NCBI GenBank assembly: GCA_037190845.1
Contig: JBBCJI010000016.1
Span: forward strand, 97,046 to 161,045
Direction: 5' to 3'
Length of the DNA: 64,000 nucleotides
DNA from: JBEBVQ01 sp037190845
GTDB taxonomy: Bacteria; Bacteroidota; Bacteroidia; Chitinophagales; Chitinophagaceae
Shown: in pieces, positions 32,601 through 40,557 of the stretch
How positions within the stretch are numbered: the first letter of the stretch is position 1
Layout of the letters: each line of letters opens with the position of its first letter
Notes under the pieces: model-generated
Database searches by the model: none
The model's input: only the letters and a program-made list of their open reading frames with translations
What the model was told of the DNA's origin: nothing
Position numbers and translations under genes: made by a program

Positions 32601-32608
32601 CAAAAATA
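32601..32608 (-). promoter_or_regulatory. -7 promoter box of the methyltransferase gene
   Basis: TATTTTTG on the minus strand, a perfect TAnnTTTG, 28 nt upstream of the ATG at 32572. It excludes the longer in-frame start. Confidence 0.5.
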
Positions 32609-32649
32609 CAATCATCTATTTTATCTGATAGTTGATAATGTGCCGTCTG

Positions 32650-33522
32650 TTATTGGATCCGTACCGCTCTTTCGGATACCGGTAGGGTTTGCTGCTGCTT
32701 CTGGAAAGAATCGCGCGTGATGTATACTTTCTCGGATTCCGGCTGACGGATTACCGCTGCTGCGATCGGCTGCATCCGGAATGGTTGATAATCCGGCAAG
32801 CTTTCCGGTTTTTTATTGAGCCAGAAAGATGATGCCAGGTATTTCTTGTCCGGATAGTATATAAACAGACAGGTGCTGTCTTTGATCGTTTCGATGATCT
32901 CAGCCGAAAGTGTGGCGTCTACCGCCGGGCAACCCCAGCTCCGGCCCAGACGGTTGTGTTCGTTCACAAAGTTGTTACAAACGTATTCCGCACCGTGTAC
33001 TACAATGCCACGGTCGAGGGCGGCAGAATTATACCCGTTATCCATCCCGTGCAGGCGCATGGAAAGACCGTGTTTGCCATCATAAGTTTCGCCGGTCACA
33101 TAAAAGCCCAGGCTGCTCTGGTGTGAGTTGAGCTGGTTTGAAAAAGAAGTGGCAAATTCTTCCCCTGATTTTTGTCCGTGTGCCACATACGTATGGTACA
33201 GGATCTTTTTCCGGTCAAGATCAATGATCCATAACCGGTAGTCGGTCGATGAGCGCGAAAAGTCGCAGATGCTCAATATATTCGTTTCACTGCTCAGCCG
33301 GCCTGCGTTTTTAAGATTGACAAATCCGCGGTAGGCTTTCCCGAATACCTCCCGGGAAACCTCCTTACCTGGCCCAAAATCAATTTCTTCGTATAGCCGG
33401 AGCATATGCTCATTGAGCCTCGCCTCTGTAATATTCAAGCTATTGCCGCTGTTCGCGGTCGCACCGGAAGGGGGATATACCGATAACAGGTATACCAACA
33501 CACACAGGATCACATACTTCAT
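32650..33522 (-). CDS. Murein L,D-transpeptidase catalytic domain protein
   Basis: Exported YkuD-like protein of the L,D-transpeptidase family, which cross-links or cleaves peptidoglycan stem peptides in the periplasm. The signal (MKYVILCVLVYLLSVYPPSG) is followed by ICDFSRSSTDYRLWIIDLDRKKILYHTYVAHG and GFYVTGETYDGKHGLSMRLHGMD. The catalytic region has H176 in GIVVHGAEYV and the nucleophile C198 in RSWGCPAV, the HxxxxxxSxGC arrangement. Length 290 is typical. The ATG at 33522 was chosen over a TTG two codons earlier. The C-terminal 60 residues are low-complexity and rich in Q, E and P. Confidence 0.9.
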   Translation of the reverse strand: MKYVILCVLVYLLSVYPPSGATANSGNSLNITEARLNEHMLRLYEEIDFGPGKEVSREVFGKAYRGFVNLKNAGRLSSETNILSICDFSRSSTDYRLWIIDLDRKKILYHTYVAHGQKSGEEFATSFSNQLNSHQSSLGFYVTGETYDGKHGLSMRLHGMDNGYNSAALDRGIVVHGAEYVCNNFVNEHNRLGRSWGCPAVDATLSAEIIETIKDSTCLFIYYPDKKYLASSFWLNKKPESLPDYQPFRMQPIAAAVIRQPESEKVYITRDSFQKQQQTLPVSERAVRIQ

Positions 33523-33561
33523 AGTCAATACCTAATCGGGTTAAGAAAACTTGGAATCATC

Positions 33562-33569
33562 CAAAGATA
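33562..33569 (-). promoter_or_regulatory. -7 promoter box of the L,D-transpeptidase gene
   Basis: TATCTTTG on the minus strand, a perfect TAnnTTTG, 39 nt upstream of the start at 33522. Confidence 0.5.
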
Positions 33570-33669
33570 AAAAAACTAAATAAGGTATATGGGGCGGGCG
33601 GTTTTGTTTAACGGGGGTTTAACAGCAGCGTGAGTGGAATAATACCTGAAGAAAGCAATGTTTTTATTT

Positions 33670-33677
33670 TACTTTAG
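33670..33677 (+). promoter_or_regulatory. Possible -7 box of the symporter gene
   Basis: TACTTTAG differs by one base from TAnnTTTG and lies 42 nt before the symporter ATG. Confidence 0.3.
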
Positions 33678-33719
33678 CATCTGCATATTAATCATAGTGT
33701 TATAATCAGACAGTAAAGT

Positions 33720-35015
33720 ATGAAAAGAATTGCCCTCCACTGGCAGATCATAGGCGGTATCATTCTCGGCGCCGTTTTTGCCGCCATACTGGTACAGTTC
33801 AATTGGGGAACTTCGTTCATTATCAACTGGATAAAGCCCTGGGGTACAATATTCATTAACCTGCTGAAAATGATCGCCATACCGCTGATCATCACATCGC
33901 TGGTGAAAGGAGTAGCAGAACTGAAAGACGTTTCCAGCCTCTCGAAAATTGGCGGGAGGACTATGCTGATCTATGTATTCACCACTTTTGCGGCAGTCAT
34001 TATAGGGTTGCTTATCGTCAACATGATCAAGCCCGGAGATTTTGTCACGGAAGAAACAAGAACTGTATTGCTGTCCGGTTTTGAGGATGTGGCGGACAAA
34101 AAAGTGTCCCAGGCGCAGGAAGTGATATCGGGCAGCCCGTTGCAGCCGGTAATAGATATTGTACCCGACAATTTCTTTGCAGCGATCACCGAAAATACGA
34201 ATATGCTGCAGGTGATTTTCTTTGTGATCCTCTTCGGTGTAGGCCTGATCCTGATACCGGAAGAAAAAAGCAGACCGGTACATGCATTTTTTGACGGCGC
34301 CAACGAGGTGATCCTCAAGATTATTGATATTATCATGAAGGTTGCCCCTTATGGTGTATTTGCGCTGATTGCCGCATTAGTGGCGGAATCTCCTTCTTCG
34401 GATATTTTTGTAGCGTTGGGTGCATATGCATTTACCGTGATCATCGGGCTGGCGATCCTTATGTATGGTTTGTACTCCGCAATGGTCTGGTTCCTGGGCC
34501 GAATGCCTGTCAGGAAATTCCTGAAGGGTATGGCGCCGGCGCAGTTGGTGGCTTTTTCTACCAGCTCCAGCGCTGCCACCCTGCCTGTAACTATGGAATG
34601 TGTGGAAGAACGGCTGAAGATTGATAAGGAGATTGTCAATTTCGCCGTGCCGATAGGCGCTACGGTCAATATGGACGGGACGGTGCTCTACCAGGCAGTG
34701 GCTGCGGTGTTCATTGCTCAGGTGATGGGATATGACCTTACACTGGCCGATCAGTTAACGATCGTACTCACGGCATCGCTTGCCGGGATTGGTGCTGCAG
34801 CCGTGCCCGGTGCAGGTATCCTGATGCTGGTGATTGTTCTGGAATCCATCGGTGTGAACCCGGCAGGGATCGCCCTGATCTTTGCAATAGACCGTCCGCT
34901 GGATATGTGCCGTACGGTAGTGAATGTAACAGGCGACGGACTCGCGGCTGTTATTGTGCAGCGGTTTACCCGGAAGAAGCCTGTTTTAGCGGATGCGAGC
35001 CTGGAGCAGGTGTGA
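33720..35015 (+). CDS. Dicarboxylate/amino acid:cation symporter (DAACS family)
   Basis: Inner-membrane sodium- or proton-coupled symporter for glutamate, aspartate or C4-dicarboxylates (GltP/DctA type). The family landmarks are intact: the N-terminal helix IIGGIILGAVFA, KMIAIPLIITSLVKGVAEL, the serine-rich re-entrant loop AFSTSSSAATLPVT, the conserved VNMDGT motif in GATVNMDGTVLYQAVAAVFIAQ, the second re-entrant loop AAAVPGAGILML and DRPLDMCRTVVNVTGDG, where D and N line the substrate site. Length 431 is normal. It is a lone gene, and substrate choice cannot be fixed by eye. Confidence 0.95.
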   Translation: MKRIALHWQIIGGIILGAVFAAILVQFNWGTSFIINWIKPWGTIFINLLKMIAIPLIITSLVKGVAELKDVSSLSKIGGRTMLIYVFTTFAAVIIGLLIVNMIKPGDFVTEETRTVLLSGFEDVADKKVSQAQEVISGSPLQPVIDIVPDNFFAAITENTNMLQVIFFVILFGVGLILIPEEKSRPVHAFFDGANEVILKIIDIIMKVAPYGVFALIAALVAESPSSDIFVALGAYAFTVIIGLAILMYGLYSAMVWFLGRMPVRKFLKGMAPAQLVAFSTSSSAATLPVTMECVEERLKIDKEIVNFAVPIGATVNMDGTVLYQAVAAVFIAQVMGYDLTLADQLTIVLTASLAGIGAAAVPGAGILMLVIVLESIGVNPAGIALIFAIDRPLDMCRTVVNVTGDGLAAVIVQRFTRKKPVLADASLEQV

Positions 35016-35021
35016 TGTTTT

Positions 35022-35378
35022 AATGAGCTGATGAGCTAATTCGCCGATCACTGTTGTCCGGGAAATCAAGCTTATCCGTAACTGGTAACGTTTGTTGTAC
35101 ATCGTCCGTTTAAGAGACATTTGTCATGCTGACGAAGGAAGCATCCCGCAAGATGCTGGAAATCACTCATAATGTGGGATCCTTCCTTCGTCAGGATGAC
35201 ATCCAGGTTCCGTGCAGGCAATCATCAGCACTATATGCTCCTGTTTCTGTCAAAAGCAGCCTCCTGTTTATAAAATGACCGGAACTGTCTGCGGGTATGG
35301 ATTACAGACGTTCTCTTGATATTTTTCCCGGCCAACAGGGATCAGTACATCAGCTAATTGGCTCATTTTGCGTACTTT
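35022..35378. repeat. Second AGCTAATT palindrome interrupted by a MITE-like element
   Basis: This 384-nt gene-free interval between symporter and thiolase is mainly repeat. The left palindrome part (35022-35050, GAGCTGATGAGCTAATTCG) and the right part (35340-35370, CATCAGCTAATTGGCTCAT) are separated by a 288-bp element. GATCA stands at both junctions (35046-35050 and 35340-35344). The right part runs into the thiolase promoter. Confidence 0.65.
35051..35338 (-). mobile_element. MITE-like element, copy 2 (opposite orientation to copy 1)
   Basis: Ends CTGTTGTCCGG (35051-35061) and CCGGCCAACAG (35328-35338) match those of 8602-8897 apart from one base. The internal hairpin (35123-35147 with 35176-35200, 23 of 25 pairing) carries the same CTGACGAAGGAAG arms. 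Read in reverse, its hairpin loop (ATTATGAGTG) and left half (TAAACAGGAGGCTG) align with copy 1 in order. No coding sequence is inside. Confidence 0.65.
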
Positions 35379-35380
35379 TG
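35373..35380 (+). promoter_or_regulatory. -7 promoter box of the thiolase gene
   Basis: TACTTTTG, a perfect TAnnTTTG, 19 nt before the ATG at 35400. It directly abuts the right end of the AGCTAATT palindrome. Confidence 0.6.
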
Positions 35381-35399
35381 CACCCGTAAAAGCAAAGAC

Positions 35400-36578
35400 A
35401 TGAAAGAAGTATATATTGTTTCGGCAGTCCGTACGCCGCTGGGTAGCTGGGGTGGTTCGCTGAAAGATTTTTCTGCAACACAATTAGGAGCAGTTGCTAT
35501 CAAAGGCGCGTTGGAGCGCGTCGGGCTGGATCCCAAAGAGGTGAATGAAGTGCTGATGGGTTGTGTACTGCAGGCCAACCTCGGTCAGGCGCCAGCCCGC
35601 CAGGCCGCGCGGTTTGCAGGTGTTCCGGATAACGTTCCCTGTACTACGATCAATAAGGTATGTGCAAGCGGAATGAAAGCCGTGATGCAGGGCGCTCAGG
35701 CGGTATTGCTGGGAGATGCGGATGTCGTAGTAGCCGGTGGTATGGAAAGCATGAGCAATGTACCTTTTTATAATCCTAACCTCCGCTGGGGTAGCAAGTA
35801 CGGCAACGTAACATTGATTGACGGTCTGGCCAAAGACGGTCTTACTGATGTGTATCATAATTATGCAATGGGCAATGCTGCCGAACTTTGTGCCAAAGAA
35901 TGCAATATCAGCCGTGAGGCACAGGATGAGTTTGCCATCGAAAGTTACAAGCGCAGTCAGGCTGCTGCGCAGTCAGGCAAATTTGATAACGAGATTGTGC
36001 CGGTTGAGATCCCGCAGCGTAAAGGTGATCCGGTCATCTTCAATAAAGATGAAGAGCCCTGGAATGTAAAATTTGACAAGATACCCGGCCTGCGTCCGGC
36101 ATTTATCAAAGACGGTACTGTTACCGCGGCCAACGCATCCACGATGAATGACGGTGCTGCGGCGCTTGTCCTCATGAGTAAAGAAAAAGCGGATGCCCTG
36201 GGTATTAAACCTATTGCAAAACTCAGCGGCTATGCAGATGCGGAGCAGGCGCCGGAATGGTTTACCACTACACCTTCACTGGCCGTGCCGAAAGCGGTGG
36301 AGAAAGCTGGTCTGAAGATGGAAGACATCAATTATTTCGAGCTGAATGAAGCGTTCAGTGTGGTAGGTATTGTGAATACACAGAAGATGAACCTGAAGCC
36401 GGAGCAGGTAAATGCAAACGGCGGAGCTGTATCATTAGGTCATCCGTTGGGGGCGAGCGGCGCCCGGATCCTGGTAACGCTTATCAACGTGCTGCAGCAA
36501 AACAATGCGCAATACGGTGCGGCAGGTATCTGCAACGGCGGCGGCGGCGCCAGTGCTGTGGTGATCGAACGATTATGA
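35400..36578 (+). CDS. Acetyl-CoA C-acyltransferase (thiolase)
   Basis: Thiolase of 392 residues, joining or cleaving acyl-CoA and acetyl-CoA. The active residues are all present: nucleophile C88 in INKVCASGMKAV, H348 in GGAVSLGHPLGASGAR, and C378 in GICNGGGGASA, with NEAF in FELNEAFSVV. The sequence looks most like acetyl-CoA acetyltransferases (AtoB/ThlA) of Bacteroidota, though a beta-oxidation role is also possible. The start at 35400 follows a perfect -7 box, and the longer open frame begins inside the repeat. It stands alone, with no beta-oxidation partner beside it. Confidence 0.94.
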   Translation: MKEVYIVSAVRTPLGSWGGSLKDFSATQLGAVAIKGALERVGLDPKEVNEVLMGCVLQANLGQAPARQAARFAGVPDNVPCTTINKVCASGMKAVMQGAQAVLLGDADVVVAGGMESMSNVPFYNPNLRWGSKYGNVTLIDGLAKDGLTDVYHNYAMGNAAELCAKECNISREAQDEFAIESYKRSQAAAQSGKFDNEIVPVEIPQRKGDPVIFNKDEEPWNVKFDKIPGLRPAFIKDGTVTAANASTMNDGAAALVLMSKEKADALGIKPIAKLSGYADAEQAPEWFTTTPSLAVPKAVEKAGLKMEDINYFELNEAFSVVGIVNTQKMNLKPEQVNANGGAVSLGHPLGASGARILVTLINVLQQNNAQYGAAGICNGGGGASAVVIERL

Positions 36579-36629
36579 TAAACAGTGGCGATGGGGTCTC
36601 TAATCACTGAGGCAATGACATATCACATG

Positions 36630-36748
36630 AATTTGTTCACTGTGTCATCCAGAACGTAGCGTAGCGGAGTGAAGGATCCCACGAAATGCAGGACTTTCCG
36701 GTATTACGTGGGATCCTTCCTTCGTCAGGATGACACAGTGAACAAATT
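36630..36748. repeat. Long hairpin with 21-bp perfect arms
   Basis: AATTTGTTCACTGTGTCATC plus C (36630-36650) pairs perfectly with 36728-36748. A second stem inside is GAAGGATCCCACG (36671-36683) with CGTGGGATCCTTC (36707-36719). The right half contains CCTTCCTTCGTCAGGATGAC, shared with the hairpins in the two MITE-like copies, but the CTGTTGTCCGG ends are absent. It lies between the convergent thiolase and YceI-like genes and could stop transcription from both. Confidence 0.75.
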
Positions 36749-36788
36749 GAGGCACGCTTGCTTTAATAAACTGCTGCCTGCTCTGCGA

Positions 36789-37358
36789 TCAATCTGGTAC
36801 CAGTACGCCGCTTACGGATATATCCACTTCCTGGAAAAAAGCCCCCCTGATCAGTTGCGGTACACGGATCTTGTATGCAGCGGTATTGGTTGTCAATGTA
36901 CATCTGATCGCTACTTTACCTTTCCGCACAACGGCCGTACCGGGGATCTTTACCTTATTGCCTGTTCCCCGGATGGTAAGTGTCCCTTCCGTTTCCACAT
37001 TGTATGTACCATCGCGTTCCAGGTTGATGTCTTCCAGATTTACAATATGGCCTTTATAGGTCGCTGCCGGGTAATGATCTGTACTCATGTAAAATCCGGT
37101 AAAACGGCGCCATGTGGCCGAGTCATACCGGTCGGGCTGATATTCATTCTGAAACAGGAAGCCGGATACAGGTACGTGGAAGAAAATCGCTCCTGTCCCC
37201 GGATCCAGTGTTCCTGTCAGCTGATTGTTCATCGCATGCAACTGACGCATGGGGGCAGCCACCGAAAAGGATACTTCTCCGCTTTGTACCTTATAGCGAC
37301 GGGCGTAGGAGGATATAGTAAGCAGGATCAATCCTGCGATGATGAATGCTTTTTTCAT
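36789..37358 (-). CDS. YceI-like exported protein
   Basis: Exported protein of 189 residues of the YceI-like lipocalin-type fold. The signal MKKAFIIAGLILLTISSYA precedes RRYKVQSGEVSFSVAAPM, and MNNQLTGTLDPGTGAIFFHVPVSGFLF, FTGFYMSTDHYPAATYKGHI, and the final GTLTIRGTGNKVKIPGTAVVRKGKVAIRCTL match family strands. YceI proteins bind amphiphilic ligands such as isoprenoids, but the ligand here is unknown. It lies 32 nt downstream of the large CHU_C gene on the same strand and may be co-transcribed. Confidence 0.8.
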   Translation of the reverse strand: MKKAFIIAGLILLTISSYARRYKVQSGEVSFSVAAPMRQLHAMNNQLTGTLDPGTGAIFFHVPVSGFLFQNEYQPDRYDSATWRRFTGFYMSTDHYPAATYKGHIVNLEDINLERDGTYNVETEGTLTIRGTGNKVKIPGTAVVRKGKVAIRCTLTTNTAAYKIRVPQLIRGAFFQEVDISVSGVLVPD

Positions 37359-37390
37359 TGCTTTTATTTTAAATGTTTTCGTAGACTTGA

Positions 37391-40006
37391 TTATCGTACC
37401 AGCATGACGTCGCCCTGGCGTTGGTATTTATGGTTCCGTGTTCCCAGCTCTATTTCCATCTGGTACATATAAGTACCCAGGTCGGCGGGCTGTCCCATAA
37501 ACATCCCGTCCCATCCCCGGATGGGATCCGACCCTGTATGGGTATAGATCCGTTGTCCCCAGCGGTTGAATATATGTAGCTGGTAGATGCGTACCGGGCA
37601 GCCGGGTTCCACTACCGGTCGGAATATGTCGTTCTTGCCATCTCCGTTGGGAGAGAATGCGCCGGGCATTTCCATGATGCAATCACACAGTTCGTAGTCT
37701 ATACTTATGGTATCTGTGGCGCTGCAGGGCGACTGGATCAAGGTAACCGTGTAGATGCCTGTTTCCCGTGCCAGAAGGGAAGTGCCTTCGCTGTCGTCAT
37801 TCCACCTGATCGCGGCATCGGTAGGTGTGCTCAGCTTCAGTGCTACAAAAACCGGCTCATCTTTACAGACGGATATATCCTCCCCGAGATCCGGATGCAG
37901 GTATATATATGTGGCCTGGATGGTATCGGCATAAGTACAGCGTTCTCTGCTGATGGTTACCGAATATATGCCTGATTCCGTAACCTGGTAACCTGGATTA
38001 CGGCTACCGTCCTGCCAGGTGATTGCTGCATCTGTAAAGGGGATCTGCAGCTCAACGGGTGATCCGTTGCAGATAGTGGTGTCCGGTCCCAGGTCAAACG
38101 CTACATCTACGGAACGTACTGTGAAGCTGTCTGTCCGCTGACGGCAAGAAATGACGCTGACAAGATAGTAATCGCCCGGTTCTGTAATGATGCGTACGGT
38201 GTCCGTACTTCCGTTATCCCATATATAGGATGTAAAACCGGCGGCAGCCGCCAGGGTGATGCTTTCCTCATTCGAGCACAGTATTGTATCCCTGTCTGCA
38301 TAAGTGTAGACGATCTCTGACGGAGCGACAAAGAAGCTGTCTATCCTTGACCTGCAAAAGGTCTCGCTGGTCAGGTGATATGTCCCGGTATCAGAAACTG
38401 TGCGTATGGTATCCGTGGAACCGTTATCCCATAGATAGGATATAAAGCCTGTGGGCGCGTATAAGAGTAACGATTCCCCGTCTGCACAAATGACCGTATC
38501 TGTTCGTTCCGATAAAGTGTCCCGTTGTTGTACCTGTATGATAAAAGAATCCACCCGGTAATCACAGAAATTCATTCCAAGCACCGTATATGTTCCTGTT
38601 TCTGCCAGTACCCGTGTGCTATCCGTGGTACCGTCGTTCCATAGGTAAGACGTATACCCCGGCGGGGCATATACGGTGATGTCTTCCTGATCATCGCATA
38701 TAAGGGTATCCAGCGCTTTGGTAAATACGGTATCTGGTGGAAGCGGGAAAACCACATCTGCCGGCAGTCCCATAATATTATCGCTATTGTGCATCAGGTC
38801 TATTGCGGAATCTTCATACTGGCAGGCGCTTCCGGAAAGATTGGGCTGATTGATGCGATGCAGATACGGAATATATTCTTCTGTAAAATAGATAGTGTCA
38901 TTATACAGTTTAAAGTAGTTGCCTTCTGATACCGATGGCATACTGGCTATAAACTGCCGGGAGGAAGCTATAGCTGCTGAGTCATAATTGGCTACGCTGA
39001 ATTGCAGCAGGTCATTGTTTCCTGTTATTACATTGTATTCGCAGGTATATAATTTAGTATTGTCGGGAGAGAAGATCGAGTGATAAGACTGGAGATCGTT
39101 TTCCACCTCTATGGCATCACTTACCTGTCCGGTAGCCGGGTCGAATCTTGTCAGCAGCAATCCGTTCCACGGTGTGCCTATCCCTACCATACAGGCAGGG
39201 ACATAGCTGGCAATCGTCAGCATACTGCGGTCGGGGGAGACTGCCATGCCTCCCAGCAGGTAAGCGCCCGTCTGGATCTCAATGGTAAATTGCAACGGAG
39301 TGCCAAACAGCCATATGACAATGGTTGCCGTATATAACGGCCCTCTTCCCTGTTTTTGCTGTCCCGTTACGGAGATCACAGGATTGGGATCCAGGCCGTT
39401 TCGTGTGATGTGATAGGCTTTGAATATAGGATCGCGGGCTGTGTGTACCAGCAGCCATACATCACAATTATCACCGGGTATGGCAATCATGGCTTCGCTT
39501 AATGAATCTGAGTCGAGCAGGATATCCATATTGTTGGGATCTACATCCCCTAACCCGCCGTCTTCGTCCATATCTACAATGGAATAGAAAAGCTGCTGAT
39601 CGGTACCGATAGGGTCAAGTGTAAATACGTAATATTTCCCGGGAGAGTCAATAAAAGGAACGATGACCGCTCCCTGGGTTGTAGAGCCTTGCATATTGCC
39701 CAGTAAGGTGGAGCCGTTAGGCATGTGCTGATGGTTGCGGTTCCATACGCCGCCCTCACCGGCAGCATAAAACAGGAGCTCACCGGTAGCGGGAGAAGAT
39801 ACAGAAGCACAACCTTCAAATGTGAAAATACTGGATTGGAAAGTTGTGGGCCCGCCGTTAGTGAAAGAAAGTCCGAAATTATCTCCGAATGTCCAGTTGG
39901 CATTTGCATTCAGGAACTCCTGCCGTTGGTTGTAGTACTGTGCATAGAGTTGTGCGGAATAGAGAGAACAGACTAAGAAAAGAAAAAAGTAGGGTTTTAA
40001 TTTCAT
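37391..40006 (-). CDS. Gliding-motility-associated C-terminal (CHU_C, type B) surface protein
   Basis: An 871-residue exported protein paralogous to the one at 23406. The signal MKLKPYFFLFLVCSLYSAQL is followed by a propeller-like domain (NQRQEFLNANANWTFGDNFG, EGCASVSSPATGELLFYAAG, DSPGKYYVFTLD, GDNCDVWLLVHTARDPIFKAYHI; about 25-430). Five Ig-like modules follow, each with a DTxICxxxxxxxLxAPxGFxSYLWDNGSTDTxR pattern and a closing CRxRxDSF, one more than the paralogue. The end (MEMPGAFSPNGDGKNDIF, IFNRWGQRIY, GDVMLVR) is a CHU_C domain for T9SS export. The 550-nt upstream region holds operator-like dyads. The role is probably surface adhesion, by inference. Confidence 0.87.
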   Translation of the reverse strand: MKLKPYFFLFLVCSLYSAQLYAQYYNQRQEFLNANANWTFGDNFGLSFTNGGPTTFQSSIFTFEGCASVSSPATGELLFYAAGEGGVWNRNHQHMPNGSTLLGNMQGSTTQGAVIVPFIDSPGKYYVFTLDPIGTDQQLFYSIVDMDEDGGLGDVDPNNMDILLDSDSLSEAMIAIPGDNCDVWLLVHTARDPIFKAYHITRNGLDPNPVISVTGQQKQGRGPLYTATIVIWLFGTPLQFTIEIQTGAYLLGGMAVSPDRSMLTIASYVPACMVGIGTPWNGLLLTRFDPATGQVSDAIEVENDLQSYHSIFSPDNTKLYTCEYNVITGNNDLLQFSVANYDSAAIASSRQFIASMPSVSEGNYFKLYNDTIYFTEEYIPYLHRINQPNLSGSACQYEDSAIDLMHNSDNIMGLPADVVFPLPPDTVFTKALDTLICDDQEDITVYAPPGYTSYLWNDGTTDSTRVLAETGTYTVLGMNFCDYRVDSFIIQVQQRDTLSERTDTVICADGESLLLYAPTGFISYLWDNGSTDTIRTVSDTGTYHLTSETFCRSRIDSFFVAPSEIVYTYADRDTILCSNEESITLAAAAGFTSYIWDNGSTDTVRIITEPGDYYLVSVISCRQRTDSFTVRSVDVAFDLGPDTTICNGSPVELQIPFTDAAITWQDGSRNPGYQVTESGIYSVTISRERCTYADTIQATYIYLHPDLGEDISVCKDEPVFVALKLSTPTDAAIRWNDDSEGTSLLARETGIYTVTLIQSPCSATDTISIDYELCDCIMEMPGAFSPNGDGKNDIFRPVVEPGCPVRIYQLHIFNRWGQRIYTHTGSDPIRGWDGMFMGQPADLGTYMYQMEIELGTRNHKYQRQGDVMLVR

Positions 40007-40107
40007 AATGTTTTTTTTAATGTATTATGAACCGCTTTTAAAAAAGGTTAGAGCTTACTTTACTGGACCACCCAAATTTAAATGGTATCCCCAAGCGCCT
40101 GGTTCAT

Positions 40108-40173
40108 ATAAATACGTAGTTTCCTTAAAATACGTATTTATACCCTCTACCTGTCATGGCAGGTAAAAGGGTA
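40108..40173. promoter_or_regulatory. Candidate operator upstream of the CHU_C gene
   Basis: The perfect 11-bp dyad ATAAATACGTA/TACGTATTTAT with 12-nt spacer abuts a hairpin TACCCTcTACCTG-tcatgg-CAGGTAaaAGGGTA. TACCCTCTACCTGTCATGG (40141-40159) matches 21049-21067 at 16 of 19 positions. This suggests one regulator acts at both sites. Confidence 0.4.
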
Positions 40174-40249
40174 TTTATTCATTGACGATAACCCTGTTGT
40201 ATATTTATATCATTTGCCCGGGGTAAATGCTGGAAATACCCGGGAAGGA

Positions 40250-40327
40250 TAACCCGGGGCGGGGTTATTCCCCGCCCAGATAAAACGGATAACCGTATGG
40301 AGGGCAACCGCAAGGGGACCCGTACGG
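40250..40327. repeat. GGGGCGGGGTT-family element, plus orientation
   Basis: GGGGCGGGGTTATTCCCCGC (from 40256) followed by CAGATAA and then GGCAACCGCAAGGGG. This is the same order of motifs as the reverse complement of 29951-30018. Confidence 0.6.
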
Positions 40328-40379
40328 ACAACGTTATTCCTGGCAGCTATACCGGTAAAGAACAGGCATCCTTCTCTTT

Positions 40380-40432
40380 AAACTGTATAACAGATTTATT
40401 ATCAATGAATCAAAAGATCTGTTATACAGTTT
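40380..40432. repeat. Perfect 16-bp inverted repeat
   Basis: AAACTGTATAACAGAT (40380-40395) and ATCTGTTATACAGTTT (40417-40432) are perfect reverse complements with 21 nt between. It lies 126 nt beyond the isomerase stop. It could be a late terminator or a dyad operator. Confidence 0.7.
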
Positions 40433-40557
40433 GATCGCCCGCAGCAAAGCAGGCGATGGAAATACCTGGGACAGCATCGTTTGCCCCCCAAAGGATATGG
40501 ACAGGAAAAAGTGTGTACCCATTTGCATACATACTTGAATAGGAATATTGGAACGGC

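Larger units (their letters stand above)
40007..40557. other. Long intergenic region rich in dyads
   Basis: No convincing gene lies in these 551 nt. From the CHU_C gene outward it holds a perfect dyad ATAAATACGTA / TACGTATTTAT (40108-40118, 40131-40141), a hairpin at 40141-40173, a GGGGCGGGGTT-type repeat (40250-40327) and a perfect 16-bp inverted repeat (40380-40395, 40417-40432). A 64-codon minus frame at 40334-40528 overlaps the last repeat and shows no protein features. Confidence 0.7.

Noticed and set aside
40334..40528. 64-codon minus-strand open frame in the long intergenic region
   Set aside because: It overlaps the perfect 16-bp inverted repeat, shows no domain or signal, and its composition is like the surrounding non-coding DNA.
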